Positions 17,853-26,742 of a DNA stretch of 64,000 bases are shown piece by piece. Below the pieces are notes generated by a model. The model was not told where the DNA came from. It searched no databases and was given only the letters and a program-made list of their open reading frames with translations. The stretch is from JBPOFM01 sp041391925 (lineage in GTDB: Bacteria; Bacteroidota; Bacteroidia; Flavobacteriales; Flavobacteriaceae). The translations under genes and the position numbers were made by a program. The stretch spans positions 1 through 64,000 of the forward strand of contig JAWKNA010000005.1 in the NCBI GenBank assembly GCA_041391925.1, read 5' to 3'. The number at the start of each line of letters is the position of its first letter. The first letter of the stretch is position 1.

Positions 17853-18584
17853 ATGATTTTTAGGTTATGCCTTTTGGAGCAGGTTGCAATAGGGAGTTGG
17901 GAACATCTGTTTCCAATTCTTATATCAGTTATTATTTCAATTTTTCTTATTAGATATTCTCGAAGGAAACTTTCCAGACAGCATCAAGTTAAGTTATTTC
18001 ATCTTTTGGGCTGTCTTGTATCCTTCACCGTCATTGCGTTTCATATTTATTTCATCAGCCTTGGAACGTATAGTTTGAAGACCGATTTGCCTTTATATCT
18101 CTGTAGTCTCATTGCACTTCTTATCCCAATTTTTACTTACCACAGAAAATTTTGGATGTACGAAATTCTATTGTTTTGGATTATTGCCGGTACCTTGCAA
18201 GGTGTTATTACGCCAGACATTGCGGAAGGATTCCCAACATTTGATTACTTCAGATATTGGGTGGTTCATTTAGGACTGTTGATGATTATTTTTTACGCCA
18301 CATTTATTTTTGGAATGCGCCCAGCATTTAAAAGTGTGTTTAAATCCTTTTTTGCCTTCCAGTTATATGTGTTGTTGATGGTTTTGATAAATTGGATGTT
18401 AGATGCCAATTATTTTTACCTCAATGAAAAACCAAAATCGGCTTCCGTTTTGGATTATTTTGGCGAATGGCCATGGTACATTATTGTAGTACAGCTCCTA
18501 TTGATACCCTATTTATTGATAATTTATCTACCGTTCTATTTAGCAAAAAAGAAGAGAACAACTATTTCGCAAACAACTGCGTAA
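17853..18584 (+). CDS. TIGR02206/YwaF-family membrane protein
   Basis: The protein has 243 residues and about six hydrophobic helices. LPLYLCSLIALL, a Trp-rich loop and FDYFRYWVVHLGL match the YwaF/TIGR02206 family of integral membrane proteins with conserved His and Asp residues (HLGL after the fourth helix, LDANYFYLNEKP before the fifth). The function is unknown. Its last 23 bp overlap the 3' end of the convergent VOC gene. Confidence 0.75.
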   Translation: MIFRLCLLEQVAIGSWEHLFPILISVIISIFLIRYSRRKLSRQHQVKLFHLLGCLVSFTVIAFHIYFISLGTYSLKTDLPLYLCSLIALLIPIFTYHRKFWMYEILLFWIIAGTLQGVITPDIAEGFPTFDYFRYWVVHLGLLMIIFYATFIFGMRPAFKSVFKSFFAFQLYVLLMVLINWMLDANYFYLNEKPKSASVLDYFGEWPWYIIVVQLLLIPYLLIIYLPFYLAKKKRTTISQTTA

Positions 18585-18987
18585 TGTCTTTAAATGCTTT
18601 GAATTCCAGGGCATTTCCGGAAGGGTCTTTAAAAAACATGGTGGCTTGTTCGCCCACTTGACCTTCAAAACGAATGTACGGTTCTATGATAAATTGAACA
18701 CCCTTCGCGCTTAAATTCTTTGCAAAATCCTGAAATGTTTTCCACGGTAAAACTACACCGTAATGTGGTACCGGAACCTCCTTGCCATCAACAGGGTTGG
18801 TATGTAAATTCTCTGAAGATTTCGGTTTGTAATGAATGACCAATTGATGTCCGAATAGATTAAAATCGACCCAATGGTCACTGCTTCTGCCTTCATCACA
18901 ATTTAGGATATCACGGTAGAACATTCTGCACTCCTCAAGATTGTGAACAGGAATTGCAATGTGAAATGGGTAAATATTCGTTTCCAT
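18562..18987 (-). CDS. VOC-superfamily (glyoxalase-like) protein
   Basis: The protein has 141 residues. FHIAIPVHNLEECRMFYRDI places a probable metal-ligand His at residue 9; HYGVVLPW and the closing FFKDPSGNALEFKAF (Glu near 130) supply the other VOC ligands. It belongs to the COG3565-type dioxygenase-like subgroup and its substrate is unknown. It lies 3 bp after the small membrane-protein gene upstream, so the two form a unit. It overlaps the convergent YwaF-like gene by 23 bp. Confidence 0.8.
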   Translation of the reverse strand: METNIYPFHIAIPVHNLEECRMFYRDILNCDEGRSSDHWVDFNLFGHQLVIHYKPKSSENLHTNPVDGKEVPVPHYGVVLPWKTFQDFAKNLSAKGVQFIIEPYIRFEGQVGEQATMFFKDPSGNALEFKAFKDITQLFAK

Positions 18988-18990
18988 ATT

Positions 18991-19176
18991 TTAGTCTGCA
19001 GGAGTATCTTTTCTGTATTTTAACATGGAAACTCCTGCGAGGAAGAATATACCTCCCAAAATAGTCAATGCCCAAGGACTTAATTGAACCAAGTTGTTTC
19101 CAAAAATTCCCAAGACTCCGAGGATGAGTGCAATCATGCCGCCGATGGTTAAAATCAAAGCCAATATTCGAATCAT
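18991..19176 (-). CDS. Small two-helix membrane protein
   Basis: The protein has 61 residues. Hydrophobic helices at about 3-25 and 34-53 are rich in Gly, Ile and Leu, with a charged C-terminus (KYRKDTPAD). It has no known domain and its function is not recognised. Placement 3 bp before the VOC gene on the same strand suggests cotranscription. Confidence 0.6.
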   Translation of the reverse strand: MIRILALILTIGGMIALILGVLGIFGNNLVQLSPWALTILGGIFFLAGVSMLKYRKDTPAD

Positions 19177-19254
19177 AAGATGTTAGTTTTTTTAAAAATA
19201 AGAATATTTTTATTCATGCCAATAATTATTACTTAAATGAGTTAAAGATTCCGA

Positions 19255-19821
19255 CTATTGAGTTCGTTTCTTGCACTCAATTTTCCAGGTTGGAAAAACA
19301 ACAGACTCCGTTTTGTCAACCCATTCCCCGACCCATTTATAACCATTTTTAGTAATATCATAAAATGTCAATCGATAAAACCCATCCAAACCATTTGGTG
19401 CTTTTTGTTCTCTGTAAAGCACGATTTTATCATCTTTTTTATTGCCTTCCCAAGATGGAAGAGTAATGGGGATTGCGTTGGATGAATAATAATGTACATA
19501 CCATCTGCTGCTATCAGCATTGAATTGCCTAATACTTCCAGAGTGTTTACCATCAGCTTTCAAAGTTTCATCCTGTATAGCCATTCCATTCATGATATAT
19601 TTAAACTTCCATGTCATATCATTGGGGTCTGCCCAAGTACCATCTTGTTTTTTTATTTCAGACTTACAATCGCATAAGCCAATCATGGGTTCAAAATCTT
19701 TGATTTGTTGAGGTGCTTCAGGATTTGGTAATCCAAATGGATTTTCTTCGGAAGGGTCATATTTATATTGTGAATGTACCGCAAAGGAACAGAAAATTAG
19801 AAGAATTACTGAAAATTTCAT
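19255..19821 (-). CDS. Exported hypothetical protein, possible lipocalin-like/DUF1579-type fold
   Basis: This protein has 188 residues from the ATG at 19819-19821, chosen because it opens a signal peptide (MKFSVILLIFCSFAVHSQ); an ATG nine codons upstream adds hydrophilic residues. The mature part has alternating strands and Trp-rich turns (DMTWKFKYIMNGMAIQDET, SRWYVHYYSS, YKWVGEWV). This resembles small beta-barrel proteins annotated as DUF1579-like. That family call is tentative and no enzyme motif is seen. Confidence 0.6.
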   Translation of the reverse strand: MKFSVILLIFCSFAVHSQYKYDPSEENPFGLPNPEAPQQIKDFEPMIGLCDCKSEIKKQDGTWADPNDMTWKFKYIMNGMAIQDETLKADGKHSGSIRQFNADSSRWYVHYYSSNAIPITLPSWEGNKKDDKIVLYREQKAPNGLDGFYRLTFYDITKNGYKWVGEWVDKTESVVFPTWKIECKKRTQ

Positions 19822-19903
19822 TATTAATTGGTTTGGTTGAATTTTCAATTTAATGATGAAATTTTAAAGTTAACTGTTAATTATGAAAGCATTAACAATC
19901 GTC

Positions 19904-20665
19904 TCAATCGTGTTTTTTTCTTTTTGAAGTTGGTGTTAATTTGAAATGTTTTGTAGAATCTTTTAATAATTGATTCAATTCCTTGAATTCTTCTTTCGTC
20001 AATTCCCTGTATTCGCCAATTGGCATATCAAGTTTGATGTTCATGATGCGTACTCGCTTTAGGGTTTGCACTTCGTAATCGAGATACTCACACATTCTAC
20101 GTATTTGGCGATTGAGACCTTGTGTCAAAATAATTCTGAATTCTTGAGAACTCAATTTTTTGACCTTACATTTTTTCGTAATCTTATCCAAAATTGGAAC
20201 GCCATTAGACATGTGCTCAACAAACGTTTGGGAAATAGGTTTGTCAACAGTGACGATGTATTCCTTTTCGTGATTGTTGCTTGCGCGAAGAATTTTATTG
20301 ACGATGTCTCCATCGTCGGTCAAAAGAATCAAACCTTCACTGGCTTTGTCCAATCGGCCAATCGGAAAAATACGTTTGGGATAATTGATAAAATCGATGA
20401 TATTGTCTTTTTCAACTCGTGTGTCCGTCGTGCAGACTATCCCAACGGGTTTATTAAAGGCGAGATAAACAAAACGTTCTTTAGTGTCTACAATAGCTTT
20501 TCCATCGACATGCACCACATCATTTGGAGCAATTTTTGTTCCCATTTCAGGAATTTTTCCATTGATGGTAACGCGACCAGCTTCAATCAACTTGTCAGCT
20601 TCCCGACGCGAACAGTAACCTACTTCACTTAAATATTTATTGATTCGCTTTAGATTGTCTTCCAT
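19904..20665 (-). CDS. rluF: 23S rRNA pseudouridine synthase RluF
   Basis: The protein has 253 residues. The start is the ATG at 20663-20665, because the -7 box (20672-20679) covers the earlier in-frame ATG. An S4 RNA-binding domain occupies residues 1-60 (INKYLSEVGYCSRREADKLI). The synthase domain has NKPVGIV, catalytic Asp106 in GRLDKASEGL, and QGLNRQIRRMCE. Whole-length similarity to E. coli RluF, including KKCKVKK and LDMPIGEYRELT, supports modification of U2604 over RluB or RluE sites. A Lys/Arg-rich tail ends the protein. Confidence 0.9.
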   Translation of the reverse strand: MEDNLKRINKYLSEVGYCSRREADKLIEAGRVTINGKIPEMGTKIAPNDVVHVDGKAIVDTKERFVYLAFNKPVGIVCTTDTRVEKDNIIDFINYPKRIFPIGRLDKASEGLILLTDDGDIVNKILRASNNHEKEYIVTVDKPISQTFVEHMSNGVPILDKITKKCKVKKLSSQEFRIILTQGLNRQIRRMCEYLDYEVQTLKRVRIMNIKLDMPIGEYRELTKEEFKELNQLLKDSTKHFKLTPTSKRKKHD

Positions 20666-20671
20666 AGAGCA

Positions 20672-20679
20672 CAAAGATA
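20672..20679 (-). promoter_or_regulatory. -7 box of the rluF promoter, almost abutting the start
   Basis: On the minus strand this reads TATCTTTG. It ends 6 nt before the ATG, so the transcript should be leaderless or nearly so. Confidence 0.6.
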
Positions 20680-20685
20680 GAAACT

Positions 20686-21516
20686 TTATGCTTCAATGAA
20701 GTCGTAAATGTGAGCCGCTACCGATTCGTCGTTTAGGGAGTGTCCCAGGCCTTTGGTTGTAATGAGCTTACTGTTCTTAAAACTGTTTTTTATCAGCAGC
20801 GCATCACTATATGGGATAATTTTATCTTGTTCATCATGGATAATCAATCCTTTTGAATCAATACTTTCAAGATATTTAGCCGTAGAAAAATTTTCTGGTT
20901 TATCACCAAAACGATTTACAATGGTTAGATTCAATTGATTGGTGATGCGTTGATTGTAACCCAACATATCTGTATACCGTTTTAAGACATCTGTAAATTC
21001 TGAAGGTGCACCCAACAGAACCATTTTCTTTACTGAATGCAATTGATATTTATTCTGAAAAAAAGCAGTGGCCATTCCGCCTACGGAATGAGCAATGATG
21101 ATTTCAGGTTGAAAACGATTGGCAACTATATTGATAAATTCAGAATATAGCAATGCATTAAAAAATCGGCTACCTGAATTACCATGTGCAGGAGCATCTA
21201 ATGCTATAATATTGTGGCCTTTTTTCTTTAGTTCATGAACCAAGTTTTTCCAGCGATATGAATTGCTTTCCCAGCCATGTACTAAAAGAATGGTGGATTT
21301 TGTGCCCAACCATCTATAGGTCATAATGGTATGTTGTTTATATTTACATTCTTCCTGAAAGGCAGTATCCAAAAACTCCCGTTGTTCCTCATTCAGTTTG
21401 CGACCCTTTCTAGGTTTTGTAAATAAATAGAGTGCCTTATTGGCTGCTTGTTTTCTTGAAAGATAACTGATGAGATTATAATAGTAGCCTACAAACTTTA
21501 CAATGATATTCTTCAT
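20686..21516 (-). CDS. Alpha/beta hydrolase
   Basis: This protein has 276 residues from the ATG at 21514-21516. That ATG overlaps the TGA of the cupin gene as ATGA, the usual sign of translational coupling; a longer in-frame reading begins inside the cupin gene and is disfavoured. The fold shows LLVHGWESNS (oxyanion hole), the nucleophile elbow IAHSVGGM with Ser144, Asp231 in HDEQDKIIP and His259 in GLGHS. It is an esterase/lipase-like enzyme with an unknown substrate. The amphipathic N-terminus may associate with membrane. Confidence 0.82.
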   Translation of the reverse strand: MKNIIVKFVGYYYNLISYLSRKQAANKALYLFTKPRKGRKLNEEQREFLDTAFQEECKYKQHTIMTYRWLGTKSTILLVHGWESNSYRWKNLVHELKKKGHNIIALDAPAHGNSGSRFFNALLYSEFINIVANRFQPEIIIAHSVGGMATAFFQNKYQLHSVKKMVLLGAPSEFTDVLKRYTDMLGYNQRITNQLNLTIVNRFGDKPENFSTAKYLESIDSKGLIIHDEQDKIIPYSDALLIKNSFKNSKLITTKGLGHSLNDESVAAHIYDFIEA

Positions 21517-21884
21517 TCCAATTCGCGATTTACACTTTCCAATGAGAAAGCTGGCAGACATATGGCTAGATATTCACAGGCAACCGTAAATGGATTGGAA
21601 TATTGAACTCGAGTATGTTTATTTATTTTTATGGATTGTCCAGCTTCAAGAACAATTTCTTCACCATCAATGATAAATTGTTTTTTCCCTTTGATAATAA
21701 AGGTATACTCATCAAATTCTGGAGTTTGAAAGGGCTCGCTCCAACCAGCGGGAGCAACCATATGCGCTATACTTATTTCAGAAGTACCATCACTTGCCAA
21801 TCCAAAATGTTCTTTAATGATTTTTCCATCCATTGTCGGAACAATAAAAGGGGCGTCTTGTAATATGTAGTTCTTGTTTGCCAT
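21513..21884 (-). CDS. Cupin-domain protein
   Basis: This 123-residue single cupin barrel shows the conserved turn pattern: WSEPFQTPEFDEYTFIIKGKKQFIIDGEE followed by AGQSIKINKHTRVQY. Motif 1 has Glu where a His is usual, so metal binding is uncertain. Coupling to the hydrolase gene by an ATGA overlap suggests the two act on related substrates, but nothing in the sequence names one. Confidence 0.78.
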   Translation of the reverse strand: MANKNYILQDAPFIVPTMDGKIIKEHFGLASDGTSEISIAHMVAPAGWSEPFQTPEFDEYTFIIKGKKQFIIDGEEIVLEAGQSIKINKHTRVQYSNPFTVACEYLAICLPAFSLESVNRELE

Positions 21885-21909
21885 AACTTAAAATAAATTT
21901 GTCTTTAAC

Positions 21910-22884
21910 CTAACTTTTCATTGGTTTTCTTTTAATCATTCCGCCTTTCAAATCTTTTACAGTTCCCATAACTATAAAAGCGCCCTTATCTATTTTGTCG
22001 ATTTCGGTCTCCAATTTCGCCATTTCCAATCGTGTTATAACAGTGTAAAGAATGTCTTTGTCATAGCTATTGCCTCGTTTTCCATAACCACCTCTTCCAG
22101 CATAAATTGTGCAGGCCCTTCTCAATTTATCTATCAGCATAACACGTATTTCTTCATGCTTTTCAGAAATGATAGTCACGCCTACATATTCTTCGACACC
22201 ATCCACAACAAAATCCACTGTTTTTGCGGCCGCTAGATATGTGAGGATTGCGTATAATGCTATTTCTATTGAAAGAACATAAGCACCAAACGAAAATATC
22301 AAAATATTTATGAGCAATAACACATCACCTATAGTGAGTGCTAATTTTCTGCTTAAAAAAATGGCCAAAACCTCAGTCCCATCAATGACACTGCCTCCTC
22401 TCATAGACATTCCAATACCAAGCCCTAGAAAGAATCCACCAAAAACGGCAATGAGCAGTTTGTCATCAGTAATTGTTGGATAATCAACAAAATGAACAAC
22501 TAAAGCCAACATTGAAATAGCGATAATACTCTTTATGGCAAATTTTCTATTGATGGTACGAGCACCCAAGATGAGAAATGGGAGGTTCACTATAATCAAT
22601 AAAAACTCCAATGGGACCTCTGTTAAATTTTCCAATAGTAGCGAAACCCCTGTGGCGCCACCATCAATGAATTTGTTGGGCAATAAAAATCCTTTCAATC
22701 CAAAACCAGCAGAAAAAACACCGATGACTATATAAAAATATTCCTTTAGAGCATGTACCAACTCCACTTGAAGCCCTCTCACAACAGGAACCATTTCGCG
22801 CTTGGTCGCAGGAATTTTTGGATGGTCGCTTTCTACACGTTTCCGAGCAATGGTCACTAATACTTTGGCAACGAAAGGATTCAT
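21910..22884 (-). CDS. YitT-family membrane protein
   Basis: This 324-residue protein has five or six TM helices between residues 48 and 215 (DUF161/YitT_membrane), including GGATGVSLLLE and MRGGSVIDGTEVLA, followed by a cytoplasmic DUF2179 domain at about 225-318 (ILYTVITRLEMAKLETEI). The N-terminal 45 residues are a charged extension. The family is widespread and its transported substrate is unknown. It stands 26 bp upstream of the cupin gene on the same strand. Confidence 0.85.
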   Translation of the reverse strand: MNPFVAKVLVTIARKRVESDHPKIPATKREMVPVVRGLQVELVHALKEYFYIVIGVFSAGFGLKGFLLPNKFIDGGATGVSLLLENLTEVPLEFLLIIVNLPFLILGARTINRKFAIKSIIAISMLALVVHFVDYPTITDDKLLIAVFGGFFLGLGIGMSMRGGSVIDGTEVLAIFLSRKLALTIGDVLLLINILIFSFGAYVLSIEIALYAILTYLAAAKTVDFVVDGVEEYVGVTIISEKHEEIRVMLIDKLRRACTIYAGRGGYGKRGNSYDKDILYTVITRLEMAKLETEIDKIDKGAFIVMGTVKDLKGGMIKRKPMKS

Positions 22885-22919
22885 TTTTTAGCTATCTTGT
22901 ATATGTTTTCAATTAACTT

Positions 22920-23474
22920 TCAGTCCCAATTAATAAAAAAATATTTTATTCTGGCATTGTCTGGAATTTGGGATGCTTCTATATTCATATCTATGTCATA
23001 TCGCAAATTGGCAGGGAGTTCTTTTTTATCAATGGCAAATTGTGCATTGATTTCATTCACCGTAATTACTATGGAATTGATCAAATTATCAATCTTTGAA
23101 ATTTTATAGGCACTCTGAATGTCCTTGAACCTACTTAAAGTCGAAATGTTTTTTTCGGTTCTGTATCGCGAATCCACAATCCGTATATTGGATATGGTGG
23201 ATGTAGAATCAGAAAGAGTTTTAGGTGTCAACACCATAAGCAGATTGCCGCCCTTTTCAGAGATTTCCACTGTATTCATGGGAATGTTAAATGTAGAATC
23301 TCCTTTATAGTTAACAATCGAATCATTCGGAAAAATAAATTTCAAATCTTTTATTTGTGTAGTGTTGGTCAACAGACCAATGTTCTCTTTACTGACTAAA
23401 AAAGGGTCTTGCTCCTTTTTGCAACTGGAAAGAAGCAACATACTAGCGATGACTATCGTGAGTGATTTTTTCAT
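22920..23474 (-). CDS. Hypothetical lipoprotein
   Basis: The protein has 184 residues and a lipoprotein signal with lipobox LLLSSC, Cys18. The mature part is Ser/Thr/Asn-rich, with predicted strands (MNTVEISEKGGNLLMVLTP) and a late amphipathic helix. No recognised domain was found. It lies in a long minus-strand run between the YitT gene and the HerA-like ATPase gene. Confidence 0.65.
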   Translation of the reverse strand: MKKSLTIVIASMLLLSSCKKEQDPFLVSKENIGLLTNTTQIKDLKFIFPNDSIVNYKGDSTFNIPMNTVEISEKGGNLLMVLTPKTLSDSTSTISNIRIVDSRYRTEKNISTLSRFKDIQSAYKISKIDNLINSIVITVNEINAQFAIDKKELPANLRYDIDMNIEASQIPDNARIKYFFINWD

Positions 23475-23509
23475 GGGGATTTTTGTTTTAATTTTTTAAG
23501 GTTGTAATA

Positions 23510-25051
23510 CTATTTTTTCATCACCTTGGTCAAAATGCCAAAGACACTTCTGATAAAAGTAGCACTAGTTAAAACCTTCACTACAGGATTCATGGCTGTA
23601 CTTCTGCGTGTTACAGTTTTGGTTTTTTGTTTAGATTGAACTTTTTTAAGTTCTTCCAATTCCTTTTGAGCTTTCTCTTTTGCTTCAATAGCCTCGGCTT
23701 GTTCAATTTTCTTATTGAGCATTTCGTAGGCACTTTCCCTATCGATAGTTTCGTTATATTTTCTTTTCAACTTCGATTTTGACAGTAAACTGCTTAATTC
23801 GGAATCAGTTAAAATATCCATTCGGCTCATAGGAGCTCGCATCATGGTTGCAGCCAAAGGTGTGGGTTTTCCTTTTTCGTCCAGCGCAGAAACCAATGCT
23901 TCACCAGTGCCCAAGGAAGTCAACACACTTGCGGTGTCATAATAGTCAGTATCTGGATAATTTTGAGCAGTCAGCTTGATGGCTTTTCGGTCATTAGCTG
24001 TGAAGGCACGCAATGCATGTTGAACTTTCAATCCCAATTGGCTCAAAACTGCTTCAGGAACATCAGTAGGATTTTGAGTCACGAAATAAATGCCCACCCC
24101 TTTACTGCGAATCAATTTTACAATACTTTCTATTTGATTCAGCAATGCTTTGGAGGCTTCATTAAAAATCAAATGAGCTTCATCAATGAACAGTACCAAT
24201 TCTGGGCGTCCGGTATCGCCTTGCTCTGGAAATGTAGAATAAATTTCAGCCAACAAACTCAACATGAAGGTCGAAAACAATTTGGGTCTATCCTGGATAT
24301 CTGTCAAGCGAATAATATTGATGTATCCTCTTCCGTTTTCATCAATCCGCAACAAATCGTTGACCTCGAAGGAGGTTTCTCCAAAAAATAAATCACCACC
24401 TTGTTGTTCCAATTCCACCACTTTTCTTAAAATGGCCCCTGTAGATGCAGTTGAAATTAGGCCATAAGCAGCTTCAAATTCTTTTTTCCCTTCTTGAGTA
24501 GCGTATTGTAATATTTTTTTGAAATCCTTCAAATCAAGCAAGGGCATTTTATTGTCATCACAGTATTTGAAAATGACCGCCACAACACCAGATTGAGCTT
24601 CGGACAAATCCAAAATACGTGATAACAGAACAGGCCCAAATTCGCTCACTGTAGCTCGAAGTCTTACGCCATCCTGTTCGGAAAGTGTCAACACTTCAAC
24701 AGGAAAACTTTGGGCTTCAAAAGGCAGGCCGATTTTAGCATGTCGTTCATCGATTTTGGGATGGCCCAAACTTGGCTCTGCCAATCCGCTCAAATCACCT
24801 TTAATATCCATCAATAGGACTGGGATTCCTTTATCTGAAAGATTTTCCGCCAATACTTGTAGAGTTTTGGTTTTACCCGTTCCTGTGGCACCAGCAATAA
24901 GTCCGTGCCTGTTCAGCGTTTTAAGTGGCACATTTACAAACGCATTGGTAATGGTCTCACCATCAAGCATCGCGGCTCCCAAGGTGATGAATTCGCCTTT
25001 GCATGTATTCCCTTCAACAATATGATTGAAAAATTCCTCTTTTCTTCCCAT
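23510..25051 (-). CDS. HerA-like (DUF853) ATPase
   Basis: This protein has 513 residues from the ATG at 25049-25051, the start that matches the usual MGRKEEF opening; a longer reading adds 13 residues. Walker A is GATGTGKT at 54-61 and Walker B is LVLFIDEAH, with a sensor-like FVTQNPTDVPE. The C-terminal 90 residues are Lys/Glu-rich and probably coiled coil. The family (DUF853, E. coli YjgR) resembles HerA/FtsK hexameric translocases, but its cellular role is not established. No NurA-type nuclease lies nearby. Confidence 0.85.
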   Translation of the reverse strand: MGRKEEFFNHIVEGNTCKGEFITLGAAMLDGETITNAFVNVPLKTLNRHGLIAGATGTGKTKTLQVLAENLSDKGIPVLLMDIKGDLSGLAEPSLGHPKIDERHAKIGLPFEAQSFPVEVLTLSEQDGVRLRATVSEFGPVLLSRILDLSEAQSGVVAVIFKYCDDNKMPLLDLKDFKKILQYATQEGKKEFEAAYGLISTASTGAILRKVVELEQQGGDLFFGETSFEVNDLLRIDENGRGYINIIRLTDIQDRPKLFSTFMLSLLAEIYSTFPEQGDTGRPELVLFIDEAHLIFNEASKALLNQIESIVKLIRSKGVGIYFVTQNPTDVPEAVLSQLGLKVQHALRAFTANDRKAIKLTAQNYPDTDYYDTASVLTSLGTGEALVSALDEKGKPTPLAATMMRAPMSRMDILTDSELSSLLSKSKLKRKYNETIDRESAYEMLNKKIEQAEAIEAKEKAQKELEELKKVQSKQKTKTVTRRSTAMNPVVKVLTSATFIRSVFGILTKVMKK

Positions 25052-25144
25052 TATTCTAAAATTTTTATAAAAATAGTAATCTATAATCAATACAGCCCAA
25101 AAATGTTTTCAACAATAATGGTACGAAGCAAAATGTTATAGATT

Positions 25145-25200
25145 TGAAGTCTAACCAAAGTAAAATTCTTTAAGCTACAGACTTTCAGCTACCAACTTAA
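25145..25200. repeat. Low-variety intergenic phrase upstream of queE
   Basis: The stretch contains CAGACTTTCAGCT and GCTACAGACTTTC, similar in vocabulary to the repeat words upstream of ffh. It overlaps the -33 region of the queE promoter (ACTTTC at 25181-25186). Its membership in a repeat family is not proven. Confidence 0.2.
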
Positions 25201-25204
25201 TAAC

Positions 25205-25212
25205 TATCTTTG
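25205..25212 (+). promoter_or_regulatory. -7 box of the queE promoter, 7 nt from the ATG
   Basis: TATCTTTG ends at 25212 and the ATG is at 25220. TTTC at 25183-25186 is a plausible -33 element, 18 nt upstream. Initiation at the usual distance would give a transcript with no leader, or at most one or two bases. Confidence 0.6.
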
Positions 25213-25219
25213 CACACTT

Positions 25220-25849
25220 ATGAAAAAAGAGATTCAAGACTTGATTGATAAAGGGTTGATGTTACCTTTAATGGAAGAGTTCTATACCATTCAAGGTGAA
25301 GGTTTCCATAAAGGAACAGCTGCTTATTTTATTCGTGTTGGAGGATGTGACGTTGGCTGCCATTGGTGTGATGTTAAAGAAAGTTGGAATGCAGACTTGC
25401 ATCCGCCTACCGAAACTTTCAAAATTGTAGAAAACGCGTCAAAATATAGTGATACAATCGTTGTGACAGGTGGTGAACCACTGATGTGGGACATGACTGA
25501 ATTGACTTCCCAGCTCAAAGCAAAAGGCTTAAAAGTACACATCGAAACGTCTGGAGCATATCAACTTACGGGAACTTGGGATTGGATTTGTTTGTCACCA
25601 AAAAAATTAAAGTTGCCAACCCAAGAGGTTTATGACAAAGCCAATGAATTAAAAGTCATTGTTTACAATAAAGATGATTTTAGATTTGCCGAAGAACAGG
25701 CTGCTAAAGTAAATAAGAATTGTATTCTTTATTTACAGCCAGAATGGAGCAAGCGAGACAAAGTAATTCCCGAAATAGTAGAGTACGTCATGGCAAATCC
25801 AAAATGGAAAGTGTCCTTACAGACTCACAAGTATTTAAATATTCCTTAA
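25220..25849 (+). CDS. queE: 7-carboxy-7-deazaguanine synthase (radical SAM)
   Basis: This 209-residue radical-SAM enzyme converts carboxy-tetrahydropterin to 7-carboxy-7-deazaguanine in the preQ0/queuosine pathway. The [4Fe-4S] cluster cysteines are Cys43, Cys47 and Cys50 in GGCDVGCHWCD. Preceding FYTIQGEGFHKGTA and the later VVTGGEPLMW are QueE hallmarks. The GTP cyclohydrolase gene folE also lies in the window, but queC, queD and queF do not. The gene is monocistronic. Confidence 0.93.
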   Translation: MKKEIQDLIDKGLMLPLMEEFYTIQGEGFHKGTAAYFIRVGGCDVGCHWCDVKESWNADLHPPTETFKIVENASKYSDTIVVTGGEPLMWDMTELTSQLKAKGLKVHIETSGAYQLTGTWDWICLSPKKLKLPTQEVYDKANELKVIVYNKDDFRFAEEQAAKVNKNCILYLQPEWSKRDKVIPEIVEYVMANPKWKVSLQTHKYLNIP

Positions 25850-25865
25850 ATTCAGTGTTCAGAAA

Positions 25866-25920
25866 TTCTCTATAGGAAATGTTCCAAAAGTTTAAACTTT
25901 TCATTTATTGTCTATAGAAC
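25866..25920. terminator. Imperfect inverted repeat between convergent genes
   Basis: TTCTCTATAGGAAATG on the left matches CATTTATTGTCTATAGAA on the right as an imperfect inverted repeat. Between them lies the perfect 16-bp palindrome AAAAGTTTAAACTTTT (25886-25901). It sits exactly between the convergent queE and DUF2911 genes. It has few G:C pairs and no long T-run, so termination is a weak inference. Confidence 0.35.
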
Positions 25921-26460
25921 ATTGAACGGAACAGCAATCACCACATCTGCCCAGCCCAAATACATGGTCGCTCCAGTTTTTGATTCGTCAAAAACAATGG
26001 AAAAGGCTTCTATTGGTTTTTTGCCTTTTCGAACAGGAACTTTTAGTCGAGCAACATCATTTGCCTTATCATAGGTGAATGCTCCCCAAACATTCAGGTT
26101 AGAGCTTAAGATAATAGTCCATTCCTTTTCTCCAGGAATTGTGAAGAGCGAATAGGATCCAGGTTTAATTTTTGTGTTGCCAAACATTACAGAATCATAG
26201 AAGGTAATTTCAGCAGCTTCATTTGCTCCTGTTCTCCAAACTTCGTCATTGGGCGCTAGTTTTGATAAAGTACGACCTTTGAGTTGTGGCCTACTATAAA
26301 CAACCTTTATCAATTTGTCAGAAACTTTATAGTTCCCAGGGAATGTTGCAGCATCCATTGGACTTATATCCAAATCAGGAAAATCCTGTGCTGCAGCATC
26401 AAATGATAATAGTATAATAAATGCAAATGTGATTGTCGATACTAATATGTTCTTTTTCAT
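25912..26460 (-). CDS. DUF2911 exported protein
   Basis: This 182-residue protein has a signal peptide (residues 1-24, ending DAAAQ). The DUF2911 core is recognisable by VVYSRPQLKGRTLSKLAP, DEVWRTGANEA, GSYSLFTIPGEKEWTIIL and a closing Trp-containing strand. The family is common in Bacteroidetes as a small periplasmic or extracytoplasmic beta-rich protein without known activity. Convergent with queE. Confidence 0.82.
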   Translation of the reverse strand: MKKNILVSTITFAFIILLSFDAAAQDFPDLDISPMDAATFPGNYKVSDKLIKVVYSRPQLKGRTLSKLAPNDEVWRTGANEAAEITFYDSVMFGNTKIKPGSYSLFTIPGEKEWTIILSSNLNVWGAFTYDKANDVARLKVPVRKGKKPIEAFSIVFDESKTGATMYLGWADVVIAVPFNVL

Positions 26461-26742
26461 TTAAATTGTTTTTATCCCTTTAACGAGGGAAATTCAGTTC
26501 TATTGTGAGATAAAATTAGCATTAATTTATTTTAAAAGTGCCAAAATTGTATGTTAAAGTTTACAAAACAGAATTATTTGACTTTGAAATGCACAATAGT
26601 GTTTTGATTTACAATTAAAATCAATAAATTATTTTTAAAATGAAAGTATTTTTATATTTATGTTTTATAATTATAATCAAAAAAATAATATTTGCTTTTA
26701 ATAAAACATTTAACATTAATAATAAGTAACAAAGAATAAGAT
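26461..26742. other. AT-rich intergenic region upstream of asnB
   Basis: This stretch of 282 bp separates divergent DUF2911 and asnB. It is very AT-rich with no ORF of coding character. No exact TAnnTTTG box was found; TAGTGTTTTG near 26597-26606 has three bases instead of two between TA and TTTG. Confidence 0.4.

Noticed and set aside
20066..20632. A 188-codon plus-strand frame antisense to rluF
   Set aside because: No recognisable domain; the opposite strand is a clear pseudouridine synthase over the same bases.
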